64,000 nucleotides of DNA from Citrifermentans bemidjiense Bem (GTDB taxonomy: Bacteria > Desulfobacterota > Desulfuromonadia > Geobacterales > Geobacteraceae), in assembly GCF_000020725.1 (NCBI RefSeq), contig NC_011146.1:3533501-3597500 (forward strand), in the 5' to 3' direction. Below the pieces are notes generated by a model. It saw nothing but the letters and a program-made list of their open reading frames with translations, had not been told where the DNA came from and ran no database searches. Positions 34,550 to 43,760 of the stretch are shown here, one piece after another. Within the stretch, counting starts at the first letter, position 1; every line of letters begins with the position of its first letter. The position numbers and the translations under genes are program-made.

Positions 34550-35224
34550 TCAGACGAGGAGGCGAAGCCCTTCGAGATCGACTCCGGACAGGGAATTGAG
34601 CACCCGGCAGGCGCCGGTCAGCCGCTCCCTGGGATAGCTGTTGGTCACGGCGAGCACCTTGAGACCTGCGCCGGACGCCGAGGCGATTCCCGCCGGGGTG
34701 TCCTCGATGGCGATCGAGGCAGAAGCGTCGACCTTGCCGGGGAATGCCTCCTGAAGCCTCGTGACCGCTAGCCGATAGCTTTCCGGGTCCGGCTTGCTGG
34801 CCGCCACCTCGTCGGCGGTCACCATGACGTCAAAGGCGTCGGAAAGGCCCAGCTGCGCCAGAATGGGGTCTATGTCGCTGCGCAGGGCGCCGCTGCATAG
34901 GGCAAGCGGCAGGTTGCCGGAGATGGAGCGGATCAGCTCCACCACCCCGGCATATGGGGCGACACCAACAGAGACGATGCGCAGAAACGCCTGCGCCTTG
35001 CCGTGGATCAGCTCCTTCAACCCGCCGTCGGAGAGGGCACGCCCGGCTACAGCGAAGGCCTCGCGGAAGGCATCCCGGTCGTCGAAACCGATGTAGCGGT
35101 CCAGGTACTCTTCCCAGGAATAGCCAAGCCCAAGCGGCACCAGCAGTTCCTGGAAGGCCTTGTAGTGCAGCGGTTCGGTGTCCACGATGACGCCGTCAAA
35201 GTCGAAGATGACTGCGTTAAGCAT
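34550..35224 (-). CDS. HAD-superfamily phosphatase (beta-phosphoglucomutase-like)
   Basis: 224 residues. Motif I DFDGVIVDTEP (Asp8 nucleophile, Asp10), cap domain (about 15-85), motif II LCSGA, motif III ASKPDPESY, motif IV AIEDTPAGIASA. The subfamily includes beta-phosphoglucomutase and small sugar-phosphate phosphatases; substrate cannot be fixed. Reads into hrpB. Confidence 0.88.
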   Translation of the reverse strand: MLNAVIFDFDGVIVDTEPLHYKAFQELLVPLGLGYSWEEYLDRYIGFDDRDAFREAFAVAGRALSDGGLKELIHGKAQAFLRIVSVGVAPYAGVVELIRSISGNLPLALCSGALRSDIDPILAQLGLSDAFDVMVTADEVAASKPDPESYRLAVTRLQEAFPGKVDASASIAIEDTPAGIASASGAGLKVLAVTNSYPRERLTGACRVLNSLSGVDLEGLRLLV

Positions 35225-35246
35225 CCAAAGCTCCTTTATCGTCTTG

Positions 35247-36131
35247 CTAGAATTTGCCGACCAGCGCCAGCGCCGGGGTGCCCCCTATCGCCGTGGGGGC
35301 GACGCTCACCTTGCCCGGCTGCAGGGCGCGGTACCTCGTCACCGCATCCCCGGCGAGTTCGCCGATAGCGGCCCCGATCAGCACGTCGCTCGCCCAGTGT
35401 TTCCCTTGGTAGACCCTGGAGAAGCCGGCCAGGCCGGCTGCGGCGTAACAGGCGAACTTCGAAGACCAGCTTTCACTGTGAGAGGCGGCCACGTGGGCCA
35501 AAGCAAAAGAGCTCGCCGTGTGCATCGAAGGGAGCGAGTCGTACCCTCCCTCGAAATGGAAGGGGCGGAAGCTCGACTTGCTCTCCGTCTGGTAGGGACG
35601 CCCCCGGCCGACAGCGCCCTTGAGCACAAAGGTGGCGCTATCCGCCAGGACTAGTGCCTCCCCCATTTCCTCACCGAGATCCATCACGCCGGCGTTCCCC
35701 GAAGCGGCCCCGGCGGTGTAGACGGTCGCGGCGATGCCCAGGTGGAGAAAGGGGTTGCTGGCGTCGCTGCCGGCGTCCGTGATCCCCCTGAGGACGCCGT
35801 GGCGCGAACCGTTCGAGCTGAGCTGTTTATCGAAGATATAGGCGACGGCAATGAGACCCGCCGCGGCTCCGGTCTGCACCAGGTAAGGGTCGACGGGGGC
35901 CTTTAGGAAAAGCTTTCCCTCCGAGCCCAGGCGCCCCAGTTCCTCCTTGATGGCTGCCCCGCTGTTGAACAGGTTCTCCCCCGCATGAAGCTGTGACGGG
36001 AAGAGAGTGCTGCAACAAAGCATCAGGAAGAGAAGAAGGATCAACCGGGCAGGGATTGCTCCGACAAAGGCAGCTGCGCATGCAGTAGCTGGAGAGCAAT
36101 AAGAGGTCCTACGAGAGATGCCTACTGTCAT
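35247..36131 (-). CDS. PAP2-family membrane phosphatase
   Basis: 294 residues with a hydrophobic N-terminus (signal or anchor). The three PAP2 motifs are present: KGAVGRGRP, PSMHTAS and SRVYQGKHWASD. The motif order and exported location suit dephosphorylation of lipid pyrophosphates (undecaprenyl-PP type) or phosphatidic acid. GGAG is 7 bases before ATG. It lies 22 bases ahead of the HAD gene. Confidence 0.88.
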   Translation of the reverse strand: MTVGISRRTSYCSPATACAAAFVGAIPARLILLLFLMLCCSTLFPSQLHAGENLFNSGAAIKEELGRLGSEGKLFLKAPVDPYLVQTGAAAGLIAVAYIFDKQLSSNGSRHGVLRGITDAGSDASNPFLHLGIAATVYTAGAASGNAGVMDLGEEMGEALVLADSATFVLKGAVGRGRPYQTESKSSFRPFHFEGGYDSLPSMHTASSFALAHVAASHSESWSSKFACYAAAGLAGFSRVYQGKHWASDVLIGAAIGELAGDAVTRYRALQPGKVSVAPTAIGGTPALALVGKF

Positions 36132-36220
36132 AGCAAAGCTCCGACCATGGATTCAGAGTTACTTACGAAGAGTTCAGATAAAAAAAAGACAGCGCCCTGC
36201 TTCAAGGCGCTGTCTTTAAA

Positions 36221-36295
36221 TGGTGATCCCAAGGGGACTTGAACCCCTGTTACCGACGTGAAAGGCCGGTGTCCTAACCACTAGACGATGGGACC
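36221..36295 (-). tRNA. tRNA-Glu (anticodon TTC)
   Basis: Reverse complement starts GGTCCCATCGTCTAGTGG, anticodon loop CTTTCAC, T-arm GGGGTTCAAGTCCCC, ends GGATCACCA with encoded CCA. Confidence 0.97.
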
Positions 36296-36337
36296 AAATA
36301 TGTTCGGCTTGCGGCATCGCTAGCTCGTAAAAAGAGT

Positions 36338-36411
36338 TGGCTGGGGTGCGAGGATTCGAACCTCGGATGACGGAGTCAGAGTCCGTTGCCTTACCGCTTG
36401 GCGACACCCCA
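36338..36411 (-). tRNA. tRNA-Gln (anticodon CTG)
   Basis: Reverse complement starts TGGGGTGTCGCCAAGCGG, anticodon loop CTCTGAC, T-arm GAGGTTCGAATCCTC, ends CACCCCAGCCA. It is 42 bases upstream of tRNA-Glu on the same strand; probably one transcript. Confidence 0.97.
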
Positions 36412-36452
36412 TCGAAGGAGACCAGTTTAATACCAGATTCCACTTTCGGAAG

Positions 36453-37004
36453 TCAAGCTGTTTTTTCCAGTGCGATCTGTGCGCCTGTTTCAATCGCCTT
36501 GACGTTGGCCGGAATGTACTTGTGATTTCGCTCCGGCAGCGCCTCTTTGAGCGCGCCCGCCAGGGTCGCCAGTTGGACCGCTCCCGAAACGGCGGCGTAG
36601 GCGCCCAGTGCTACCATGTTGACCATCCTCAAGTCGCCGAGGTCCGTGGCAATCTCGTTCATCGGGACCGGGATGATCTTTATGTCGTCCCTCCCCAGGG
36701 CGGAGACGTCGACGAGCGACGTGTTGACGATGCAGATGCCGCCGGGACGGACACGGGCGCCGAAGCGCTCCAACGACGCCTGGTTCAGCACCACTAGCGT
36801 CGAGGGCTGCCCGACCACCGGGGAACCGACGGCGCCGTCGGCAATGACCACGGTGCAGGTGGCCGAACCGCCGCGCTTTTCAACCCCGTAGGCGGGAAAA
36901 TAACTGACGTTCTTTCCTTCTTCTATCGCGGCATAGGAGAGCAGATTCCCGGCCAAGAGCACACCCTGCCCGCCGAAGCCTGCTATCAACACATCTTTAC
37001 GCAT
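36453..37004 (-). CDS. korC: 2-oxoacid:ferredoxin oxidoreductase gamma subunit
   Basis: 183 residues from ATG 37004 (GGAGGTTCG before it). Begins MRKDVLIAGFGGQGVLLAG, the hallmark of the gamma subunit, with YGVEKRGGSATCTVVIAD. It binds CoA side with the alpha/beta subunits. Last gene of the korDABC operon. Enzyme complex oxidises 2-oxoglutarate (or reduces succinyl-CoA) using ferredoxin. Confidence 0.9.
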   Translation of the reverse strand: MRKDVLIAGFGGQGVLLAGNLLSYAAIEEGKNVSYFPAYGVEKRGGSATCTVVIADGAVGSPVVGQPSTLVVLNQASLERFGARVRPGGICIVNTSLVDVSALGRDDIKIIPVPMNEIATDLGDLRMVNMVALGAYAAVSGAVQLATLAGALKEALPERNHKYIPANVKAIETGAQIALEKTA

Positions 37005-37079
37005 CGAACCTCCAAACACGAACGCTTGCCGTCCGTGTCCTGCATTCATAGTTAAACCACCCCTTAAGCCGGCGGCCGC

Positions 37080-37820
37080 CTACGCCTCTTCCTTCTTGAA
37101 GACCCCCAACTGGAAGTAAGGGATCATCTCCTCGCCGACCCGCGCGTTCGCCTTGAGCGGGTTCATCCCCCAGTTGGTCGGGCAGGCGGAGAGCACTTCC
37201 ACGAAGGAGAACCCCCTCCCCTGAACCTGATAGCCGAACGCCTCGCGGATCACCTTCTTCGCCTCCAGGACGTGCTTGGGAGAATCCACCGCCACGCGGG
37301 CCGAGTAGGCCACCCCGCCCAGCTGCGCCATCAGTTCCGCCATCCTGATCGGGGAGCCGTCCTTGGACTTGTCCCTGCCGTACGGGGAGGTGGAGGTCTT
37401 CTGACCGACCAGGGTGGTCGGGGCCATCTGGCCGCCGGTCATGCCGTAGGTCGTGTTGTTGACGAAGATGACGGTGATGTCCTCGCCCCGGTTGGCGGCA
37501 TGGATGATCTCCGCGGTCCCGATGGCGGCAAGGTCGCCGTCCCCCTGGTAGGTGAAGACGAAGTTGTCCGGCTTCGCGCGCTTGACGCCGGTCGCTACCG
37601 CGGGAGCGCGCCCGTGGGGAGCCTCGACGACGTCGATGTCGAAGTAGCCGTAGAGAAAGACGGAACAGCCGACCGACGCCACCCCGATGGTCCTTTCCTG
37701 CACGCCGTGGAGGTCCATGGCGTCCGCCACCAGGCGGTGGATGGTGCCGTGATGGCACCCGGGGCAGAAATGGGTCTGCACGTCCTTCAAGCTTTGCGGT
37801 CTCTTAAAAACCTGTTGCAT
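37080..37820 (-). CDS. korB: 2-oxoacid:ferredoxin oxidoreductase beta subunit (TPP-binding)
   Basis: 246 residues. FCPGCHHG near the N-terminus (Fe-S/TPP region), TPP-Mg motif [12 protein letters not shown] ... [11 protein letters not shown], and PTNWGMNP near the end. Follows the alpha subunit by 19 bases. Specificity for 2-oxoglutarate is inferred from the four-gene layout and the Geobacter reverse/oxidative TCA use of Kor. Confidence 0.92.
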   Translation of the reverse strand: MQQVFKRPQSLKDVQTHFCPGCHHGTIHRLVADAMDLHGVQERTIGVASVGCSVFLYGYFDIDVVEAPHGRAPAVATGVKRAKPDNFVFTYQGDGDLAAIGTAEIIHAANRGEDITVIFVNNTTYGMTGGQMAPTTLVGQKTSTSPYGRDKSKDGSPIRMAELMAQLGGVAYSARVAVDSPKHVLEAKKVIREAFGYQVQGRGFSFVEVLSACPTNWGMNPLKANARVGEEMIPYFQLGVFKKEEA

Positions 37821-37839
37821 GTGGATATACCTCTTGTGC

Positions 37840-38910
37840 CTACTGCGGCGCCTGGTCGTAGTTCTTCCTGATGACGTCGAGGAGTTCTTCCGGCGACGGA
37901 AGCGACCCTGCCCCCGGCGGCCTGCCGTAGAAGGAAACCTTTGCCGCCGCCCCTACGCTCAGGCGGACGTCTTCAACCATCTGTCCGGTGTTGAGCTCGA
38001 TCACCAGCACGCGGCCGGCGCGGCCGGCAGCCTCGGCCAGCGCCTTCTCCGGGAAGGGGAAGAGCGTAACCGGGCGGAACAGCCCCACCTTGAGCCCTTC
38101 TTCGCGCGCCATGGCGACCGCGGTCTGGGCGATCCTGGAGACGGAGCCGAAACCGGTCACGATCAGTTTCGCGTCCGCGGTCTCGAATTCCTCGGAGATG
38201 CACTCCTTCTCTTTCATCACCTGGTACTTCGCGTGCAGGCGCCAGTTATGCGCCTCCAGCTCGCCGTCCCCAAGGAAAAGGGACTTCACCACCCTCTGCT
38301 CGGCGCTCCCCTTGCCGCGGACCGCCCATTCCTTCTCGGGCAGCTCGCGTACCGGGCGCGGATTGGGAACGAGGGCCTCCTTCATCTGGCCGACCACCGA
38401 ATCCCCCAAGAGCATCACCGGGGTGCGGTAGAGGTCCGCCAGGTCGAAGGCGTGCAAGGTCAGGTCGTACATCTCCTGCACCGAGTTAGGTGCCAGCACC
38501 GGGATGTGGTAGCCGCCGTGCCCCCCGCCCTTAACGGCCTGAAAGTAGTCCGACTGCGAGGCATCGATGCCGCCCAGGCCCGGGCCGGAACGGGAGATGT
38601 TGATGATGACGCCGGGAAGCTCCGCACCCGCCATGTAGGAGATCCCCTCCTGCTTCAGCGAGATGCCCGGGCTGGAGGAGGAAGTCATGGCGCGGACTCC
38701 CGTGGCGGAGGCGCCCAGAAGCATGTTGATCGCGCCGATCTCGCTCTCCGCCTGGATGAACTCGCCGTTCAGCTTGGGGAGCTCCCGCGAGAGGTATTCG
38801 GGAATGTCGCTTTGCGGGGTGATGGGATACCCGAAGTAGTAGCGGCACCCGGCGGCCACGGCACCCATGGCGGCGGCCTCATTCCCCTTTACAAACAGAC
38901 GTTTTGACAA
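37840..38910 (-). CDS. korA: 2-oxoacid:ferredoxin oxidoreductase alpha subunit
   Basis: 356 residues from a TTG start (38910) 5 bases after GGAGG; the longer frame to 39000 lacks a ribosome site and family similarity. Words: [55 protein letters not shown]. It is the pyrimidine-binding half partner of the beta subunit. Confidence 0.92.
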   Translation of the reverse strand: MSKRLFVKGNEAAAMGAVAAGCRYYFGYPITPQSDIPEYLSRELPKLNGEFIQAESEIGAINMLLGASATGVRAMTSSSSPGISLKQEGISYMAGAELPGVIINISRSGPGLGGIDASQSDYFQAVKGGGHGGYHIPVLAPNSVQEMYDLTLHAFDLADLYRTPVMLLGDSVVGQMKEALVPNPRPVRELPEKEWAVRGKGSAEQRVVKSLFLGDGELEAHNWRLHAKYQVMKEKECISEEFETADAKLIVTGFGSVSRIAQTAVAMAREEGLKVGLFRPVTLFPFPEKALAEAAGRAGRVLVIELNTGQMVEDVRLSVGAAAKVSFYGRPPGAGSLPSPEELLDVIRKNYDQAPQ

Positions 38911-39025
38911 GTGTCCCTCCAGGGGATCCTGCTGGGCCGGGTGCACGGACAGCTCCGCCGCACGCTCAAACCGCGCTCGCGGTTGCTCAGTTAGGATCAA
39001 TGAATCTCACTGTGGAAGTAAAAAA

Positions 39026-39229
39026 TTATTTGAAGACAGTTATGGCTACGTCAGGACAAATTTCGGCGCAGAGAGCACACCCGGTACAGAGTTCCTGATT
39101 GGGAGACTCTGCAGGTGCGTATCCCTGGATATTGACCTTCTCACACAGCCTGATCAGCTTTTTTGGGCAAGCAATAGTGCAGATACCGCATCCTTTGCAT
39201 CTCAATTCGTCTATTACAATTCGTCCCAT
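39026..39229 (-). CDS. korD: Ferredoxin-type delta subunit (2[4Fe-4S]) of 2-oxoacid oxidoreductase
   Basis: 67 residues with two CXXCXXCXXXCP clusters (CKGCGICTIACP and CTGCALCAEICP). It transfers electrons from the TPP subunit to free ferredoxin. First gene of the korDABC operon; divergent from the MucR-type regulator. Confidence 0.92.
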   Translation of the reverse strand: MGRIVIDELRCKGCGICTIACPKKLIRLCEKVNIQGYAPAESPNQELCTGCALCAEICPDVAITVFK

Positions 39230-39423
39230 TCTAAGTCACCCTCATAGTCCGGCGGCAGCTTTCCGCCCATGCAATCAGCCGTGGAAACCTAGCAGAAATT
39301 TAACTTGGCAGTCAACTTTTTTGTTTACGTTTAACATTTAAGGCTTGATTTTAAATGTGTATGTAGTTTAATAATACTCGGCTAATATTTTCACCTCAAA
39401 ACTATGAAAGGAGGAGCGAAAAG

Positions 39424-39933
39424 ATGGCATCATCACTGCTCGAATTGACGGCCAATATTGTCTCTTCACATGCCTCGGTTACAGAGATGTCCGGTGAAGA
39501 TCTGCTTCTTGAGCTGCAGAAGGTGCATGTCGCACTTCAGAAGCTGGAAGTGGAGGCTGGTGAAGGAGCGGAGAAGGCCGATGCTAGAGGGCCGGCCATC
39601 TCCCTGAAGAAGGCTTTCCAGCCGGACCAGGTAAGCTGCATGCTCTGCGGCAAGAGCGGCATGAAAACGCTCGCCCGCCACTTGGCCCAGGTCCACGGCA
39701 TGAAGCCTGGCGAATACAGGAAACTGTTCGGCATCCCCAGCGGACAGGCGCTGACCGCGCGCAACTTCTCCGAGGCGCGCAGAAGGATGGCGCAGGAGAA
39801 GGGGCTCGCGGACAACCTGGCCAAGGCCCGTGCAGTACGGGCGGCCAAACTTGCCGCCAAGGGGGGTCCAGCCGAGAAAAAGCCCCCCAAGACGCCGCGG
39901 GTACCGAAGCAGAAGCAGCAGATGAGCGCATGA
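39424..39933 (+). CDS. MucR/Ros-type zinc-finger transcriptional regulator
   Basis: 169 residues. Central Cys2His2-type prokaryotic finger: Cys72, Cys75, His86, His91 (CMLCGKSGMKTLARHLAQVH), followed by GMKPGEYRKLFGIP, the conserved DNA-binding tail. The C-terminus is Lys/Pro-rich and disordered. AAAGGAGGAG precedes ATG. It is divergent from korD by about 195 bases and could regulate it. MucR proteins control exopolysaccharide and surface functions in other bacteria; targets here are unknown. Confidence 0.9.
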   Translation: MASSLLELTANIVSSHASVTEMSGEDLLLELQKVHVALQKLEVEAGEGAEKADARGPAISLKKAFQPDQVSCMLCGKSGMKTLARHLAQVHGMKPGEYRKLFGIPSGQALTARNFSEARRRMAQEKGLADNLAKARAVRAAKLAAKGGPAEKKPPKTPRVPKQKQQMSA

Positions 39934-40048
39934 CGCCTGAAGTTATCGGCGCCGCCTCCCCTCGCCTTCCTGAGCCGCAGTTCAACCACACTGACTAACT
40001 GCCCCTGCCCTGTCTCCCCGAGTGAGAAAGCAGGCATTGCACTCATAT

Positions 40049-40078
40049 AAAAAAAGCCGCCCCAAAGGGTGGCTTTTT
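40049..40078. terminator. Bidirectional terminator between MucR-type gene and rluB
   Basis: AAAAAGCCGCCC and GGGTGGCTTTTT stem with loop CAAA and T/A tracts on both sides. Confidence 0.8.
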
Positions 40079-40115
40079 CTTGTGTCCGGTTTACTGTGTC
40101 TGGTCCTTCGCTTTG

Positions 40116-40916
40116 TCAGCGTGTCCGCCTTCCTGTGCCTGTCGAACCTCGCCGCGCTACCACTCCGGTCTTGCGTGGACCGCGCCCTGTGCCTACCGGG
40201 GCCATCTTCCTGTTGAGCCGGGTCACTTCTTCAGGCGCCAGGTGCCTGTACTCCCCGGGCTTCATGTCGCCTATCTCAAGAAAGTCGTACCGGGCCCGCT
40301 TCAGGCGCACCACGTTCAGCCCCACAGCCTCGCACATGCGCCGCACCTGACGGTAGCGCCCCTCATGGATGGTAATCGAGATCCAGGAGTTGTTCTCGCT
40401 CTCGCTCACCGGGAGCACCTTGGCGGGAGCGGTCATGCCGTCCTCCAGTTTCACCCCCTCGGAGAGCTTCTTGATCTGGAGAGGAGATACCTGCCCGCTC
40501 ACCCTTACCAGGTACCCCTTGTCCACCTCGTGGCTTGGGTGCATCAGCGAGTTGGCGAGCGCCCCGTCGTTGGTCAAAAGGAGCAGCCCCTCTGTGTTGT
40601 AGTCCAGGCGGCCGATGGGGTACACCCGCTCCTTCACCCCATTGAGAAGATCGCTCACGATCGGGCGCCCTTCCGGGTCCTTCATGGTGGTCATGTAGCC
40701 GACCGGTTTATAGAGCAGGATGTAGACCCGCTTCTCTTCGATGGTGATCGGCTTGCCGTCCAGGGTTATGGTGTCGGTGTCGGGATCCGCCTTCGTCCCC
40801 AACTCCGTTACCACCGTGCCGTTAACGGCCACCCTCCCCGCGGCGATTATCCCTTCCGACTCGCGTCGGGAAGCAACCCCTGCCTGCGAGAGTATCTTCT
40901 GTAAACGTTCCAGCAT
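40116..40916 (-). CDS. rluB: 23S rRNA pseudouridine synthase (RluB/RsuA family)
   Basis: 266 residues from ATG 40916 (AAGGAG 6 bases before). N-terminal S4 domain (LQKILSQAGVASRRESEGIIAAGRVAVNG), then the catalytic domain with GRLDYNTEGLLLLTNDG (catalytic Asp) and GRYRQVRRMCEAVG. The C-terminal basic tail (RKTGVVARRGS) is extended. It modifies uridine in the 23S peptidyl-transferase region; RluB and RluE/RsuA are hard to tell apart by eye. Confidence 0.88.
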   Translation of the reverse strand: MLERLQKILSQAGVASRRESEGIIAAGRVAVNGTVVTELGTKADPDTDTITLDGKPITIEEKRVYILLYKPVGYMTTMKDPEGRPIVSDLLNGVKERVYPIGRLDYNTEGLLLLTNDGALANSLMHPSHEVDKGYLVRVSGQVSPLQIKKLSEGVKLEDGMTAPAKVLPVSESENNSWISITIHEGRYRQVRRMCEAVGLNVVRLKRARYDFLEIGDMKPGEYRHLAPEEVTRLNRKMAPVGTGRGPRKTGVVARRGSTGTGRRTR

Positions 40917-41165
40917 TATTTTCTCCTTACCTGGGTTCTCCCCGGTGACTACTGATAGACGTTCAGTCTTACCATAGCATCCACAGTTGCCGCAACCTTT
41001 AACGGCCGAAGCGGACTCAGTCCGAAAACGATGAGACAGGTGCCTGTTACCCTTTGTCATTGACGCTGACGTATTGCCTTGTAGGTCACAAACTGATAAA
41101 AAGAAGGGCTCGCCCGGATCAGTCAAGGCACAGGCAGAAAACTAGAAGGTAAGGAGTAGACGCTG

Positions 41166-42431
41166 ATGTTGGATGAGAGAAGAACTGCACTGAAAAAGAA
41201 CAAGATGATCGCCGTAGCCCTCATGGCAGGCGCCGCCGTCCTATTCGTCGTGGCCCGCCTGCAGCGGGGAAGCGGCGGCTGGGAATGGGTGGCCGCGTTC
41301 GCCGAGGCCGCCATGGTCGGCGCCCTTGCCGACTGGTTCGCCGTGGTGGCCCTGTTCAGGCACCCGCTGGGACTTCCCATACCGCACACCGCCATCATCG
41401 CCGACAAGAGGGAAACCATCGCCGACAACCTGGCCCGCTTTATCCAGGAGAAGTTCCTGACCACCGAGGTGCTGGTAGAAAAGATGAGGGAATTCGACCC
41501 CGCGCGGCAGCTTTGCCGTTATCTCACCTCGCGGGAAAACGCGGAAGGGCTGGCAAGGGGGTTGGCGCGTATCCTCTCCGAATCGATCGGTTTCCTGGAG
41601 GACGAGCGGGTGAGCAGGATAGTCATGGCCGCAATGCACGACCGGATCGGTAAATTCGACCTGGCCGGTTCCGCGGCGAGCCTCCTCGAATCCCTGAGAA
41701 AGGACGATCGCCATCAGGCCGTTCTGGACGAGATCCTGAGGCGGCTGGGCGCCTGGCTTGGGACCCCCGAGTCGCAGGAGAAGATTGCCATAGCGCTGGA
41801 CAACTGGGTCGACACCGAATACCCGCTCCTGAGCAAGTTCATCCCGAACCGTCCGCAGTTCTCCAGGAACGCCGGCGAAAAAATCATAGATAAGGTGAGC
41901 GGCTTCCTGAACCTGGTCAACGCCGACCCGGACCACGAGCTGCGCCAGGAGTTCGACCGGGCCGTGGGCGACTTCATCGCGAAGCTGAAACACGACTCCG
42001 GTACCAGGGAGAAGGTGGCCGAGCTGAAGCGGGAGGTGCTCGATAACGAACAGCTCTCGCATTACGCCAAGAACCTCGTGGCCGACCTGAAGCAATGGAT
42101 GGCAGATGACCTGGACCGGCCGTTATCCAGCATCCGCGCGAAGATAGCCGACGCCGCGGTTGCCCTTGGCAACACCCTGTCCGAGAATTCCGACTTGGCC
42201 GATTCCGTCAACGAGCACCTGGAGCGCGTGGTAAGAAAGTACGCCGACAACCTGAGAGCCGGGTTCTCCCGTCACATCGCCGGTACCGTGAAAGAGTGGA
42301 AGGAAGAGGAGTTCATCGAGGAGATCGAGCTCAGCATCGGAAGCGACCTGCAGTTCATCAGGATGAACGGCACGCTCGTCGGCGGCATGATCGGCCTTTT
42401 GCTGCACGCGGTGTCGCTGCTCATAGGATGA
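41166..42431 (+). CDS. DUF445-family membrane-anchored protein
   Basis: 421 residues. An N-terminal transmembrane segment (MIAVALMAGAAVLFVVA), the DUF445 signature AAMVGALADWFAVVALFRHPLGLPIPHTAIIADKRETIADNLARFIQEKFL, a long helical periplasmic or cytoplasmic region, and a C-terminal hydrophobic segment (NGTLVGGMIGLLLHAVSLLIG). Function of the family is unknown (YjiN in E. coli). Length typical. Convergent with accA across two palindromes. Confidence 0.88.
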   Translation: MLDERRTALKKNKMIAVALMAGAAVLFVVARLQRGSGGWEWVAAFAEAAMVGALADWFAVVALFRHPLGLPIPHTAIIADKRETIADNLARFIQEKFLTTEVLVEKMREFDPARQLCRYLTSRENAEGLARGLARILSESIGFLEDERVSRIVMAAMHDRIGKFDLAGSAASLLESLRKDDRHQAVLDEILRRLGAWLGTPESQEKIAIALDNWVDTEYPLLSKFIPNRPQFSRNAGEKIIDKVSGFLNLVNADPDHELRQEFDRAVGDFIAKLKHDSGTREKVAELKREVLDNEQLSHYAKNLVADLKQWMADDLDRPLSSIRAKIADAAVALGNTLSENSDLADSVNEHLERVVRKYADNLRAGFSRHIAGTVKEWKEEEFIEEIELSIGSDLQFIRMNGTLVGGMIGLLLHAVSLLIG

Positions 42432-42438
42432 AAAGGTA

Positions 42439-42488
42439 AAAAGGGGACAGGCTACTTTTTCGTTTCGAAAACCAGCCTGTCCCCTTTT
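42439..42488. terminator. GGGACAGGC-core palindrome 1 (terminator/REP-like)
   Basis: AAAAGGGGACAGGCT (42439-42453) inverted at 42474-42488, followed by a T-rich stretch. One of two related palindromes between convergent genes; probably a terminator of the DUF445 gene. Confidence 0.75.
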
Positions 42489-42588
42489 CTTTTTTCTTCC
42501 TCGGTGAAGCTGCTCTTTTTGTAGAGTTTATATAATAATGCTGAGCAGTTAGCCCATTTACCGGGATTCCCTTCAGCACCTTGAAAAT

Positions 42589-42639
42589 AAAGGGGGACAG
42601 GCTACTTTTTCATTTCAAAAAGTAGCCTGTCCCCTTTTT
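42589..42639. terminator. GGGACAGGC-core palindrome 2 (terminator/REP-like)
   Basis: A 20-bp-plus inverted repeat (42589-42610 with 42617-42639) whose core matches palindrome 1. It lies 19 bases past the accA stop and probably ends accA transcription. Confidence 0.8.
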
Positions 42640-42657
42640 CTATTTTCTGTTCTTTTG

Positions 42658-43617
42658 TTACTCGGCGAAGCGACTCATCTTGCGGAACTTCTGGTAACGC
42701 TGCTCGATCAGATCCTCTGCGGGAATCGCTTTGAGTTCCTTCAGGTTCTTGGAGAGGGCTTTGTGCAGGTTCTTGGCCATGGCCTCGTGGTCGCGGTGCG
42801 CGCCGCCGGCCGGCTCCGGAACGATCTCGTCGATGACTTCGAGCGCCTTGATGTCCTTGGCGGTCAGCTTCAGCGCCTCGGCAGCCTGGGCGCCCTTGGT
42901 GCCGTCGGACCACAGGATCGCGGCGCAACCCTCGGGGGAGATGACGGCGTAGACGGAATGCTGCAGCATGAGGATCCTGTCGCCCACGGCGATGGCCAGC
43001 GCGCCGCCGGAGCCACCCTCACCGGTGATGACGACGATGATGGGCACGGTGAGGCGCGACATCTCGCGCAGGTTGCGGGCGATCGCCTCGGCCTGGCCGC
43101 GCTCCTCGGCACCAATACCGGGGAAGGCGCCCGGGGTGTCGACGAAGGTGATGATGGGAAGCTTGAAGCGCTCGGCCATCTCCATGAGACGCAGCGCCTT
43201 GCGGTACCCTTCGGGGTTCGGCATGCCGAAGTTGCGGAACACCTTCTCCTTGGTGTCGCGCCCCTTCTGATGGCCGATCACCATCACCGGCTCGCCGTCC
43301 AGCCTAGCCAGACCGCCGACGATGGCGTGGTCGTCGCCGAAGTTGCGGTCGCCGTGCAGTTCCACGAACTCGGTGAAGACCAGCTCCAGGTAATCGAGGG
43401 TGAAGGGACGGTTGATGTGGCGCGCCACCTGGGCCGTCTGCCAGCGGGAAAGGTTGGCGAACATCTCCTCGCGCATCTTTTCGGATTTTTGCTCCAGCTT
43501 GGCGATCTCGGCCGAGAGGTCCACCCCTTGCGTCGAAAACCCATGCAGTTCCTGTATCTTCTTGTCCAGTTCGGCCAGCGGCTTCTCAAAGTCCAGATAG
43601 CTTTGTTGCAGTGCCAT
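42658..43617 (-). CDS. accA: Acetyl-CoA carboxylase carboxyltransferase alpha subunit
   Basis: 319 residues, standard length. Words: [76 protein letters not shown] and [10 protein letters not shown]. It transfers carboxyl from biotin to acetyl-CoA, the first step of fatty acid synthesis. It follows dnaE on the same strand, an order seen in many Geobacter genomes. Confidence 0.96.
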   Translation of the reverse strand: MALQQSYLDFEKPLAELDKKIQELHGFSTQGVDLSAEIAKLEQKSEKMREEMFANLSRWQTAQVARHINRPFTLDYLELVFTEFVELHGDRNFGDDHAIVGGLARLDGEPVMVIGHQKGRDTKEKVFRNFGMPNPEGYRKALRLMEMAERFKLPIITFVDTPGAFPGIGAEERGQAEAIARNLREMSRLTVPIIVVITGEGGSGGALAIAVGDRILMLQHSVYAVISPEGCAAILWSDGTKGAQAAEALKLTAKDIKALEVIDEIVPEPAGGAHRDHEAMAKNLHKALSKNLKELKAIPAEDLIEQRYQKFRKMSRFAE

Positions 43618-43760
43618 ATATTTTCATCTCCTTGATTTCAGATTAACTCGCAGAAGCGGCATTCCTGACGCGACTGCTGTGGCAGTATCACGGCTGGAAT
43701 GCCGCTCCTACATACAAAACTCATATTTTTTACGGACCTATGCCGGGAATAGAATAGAGG

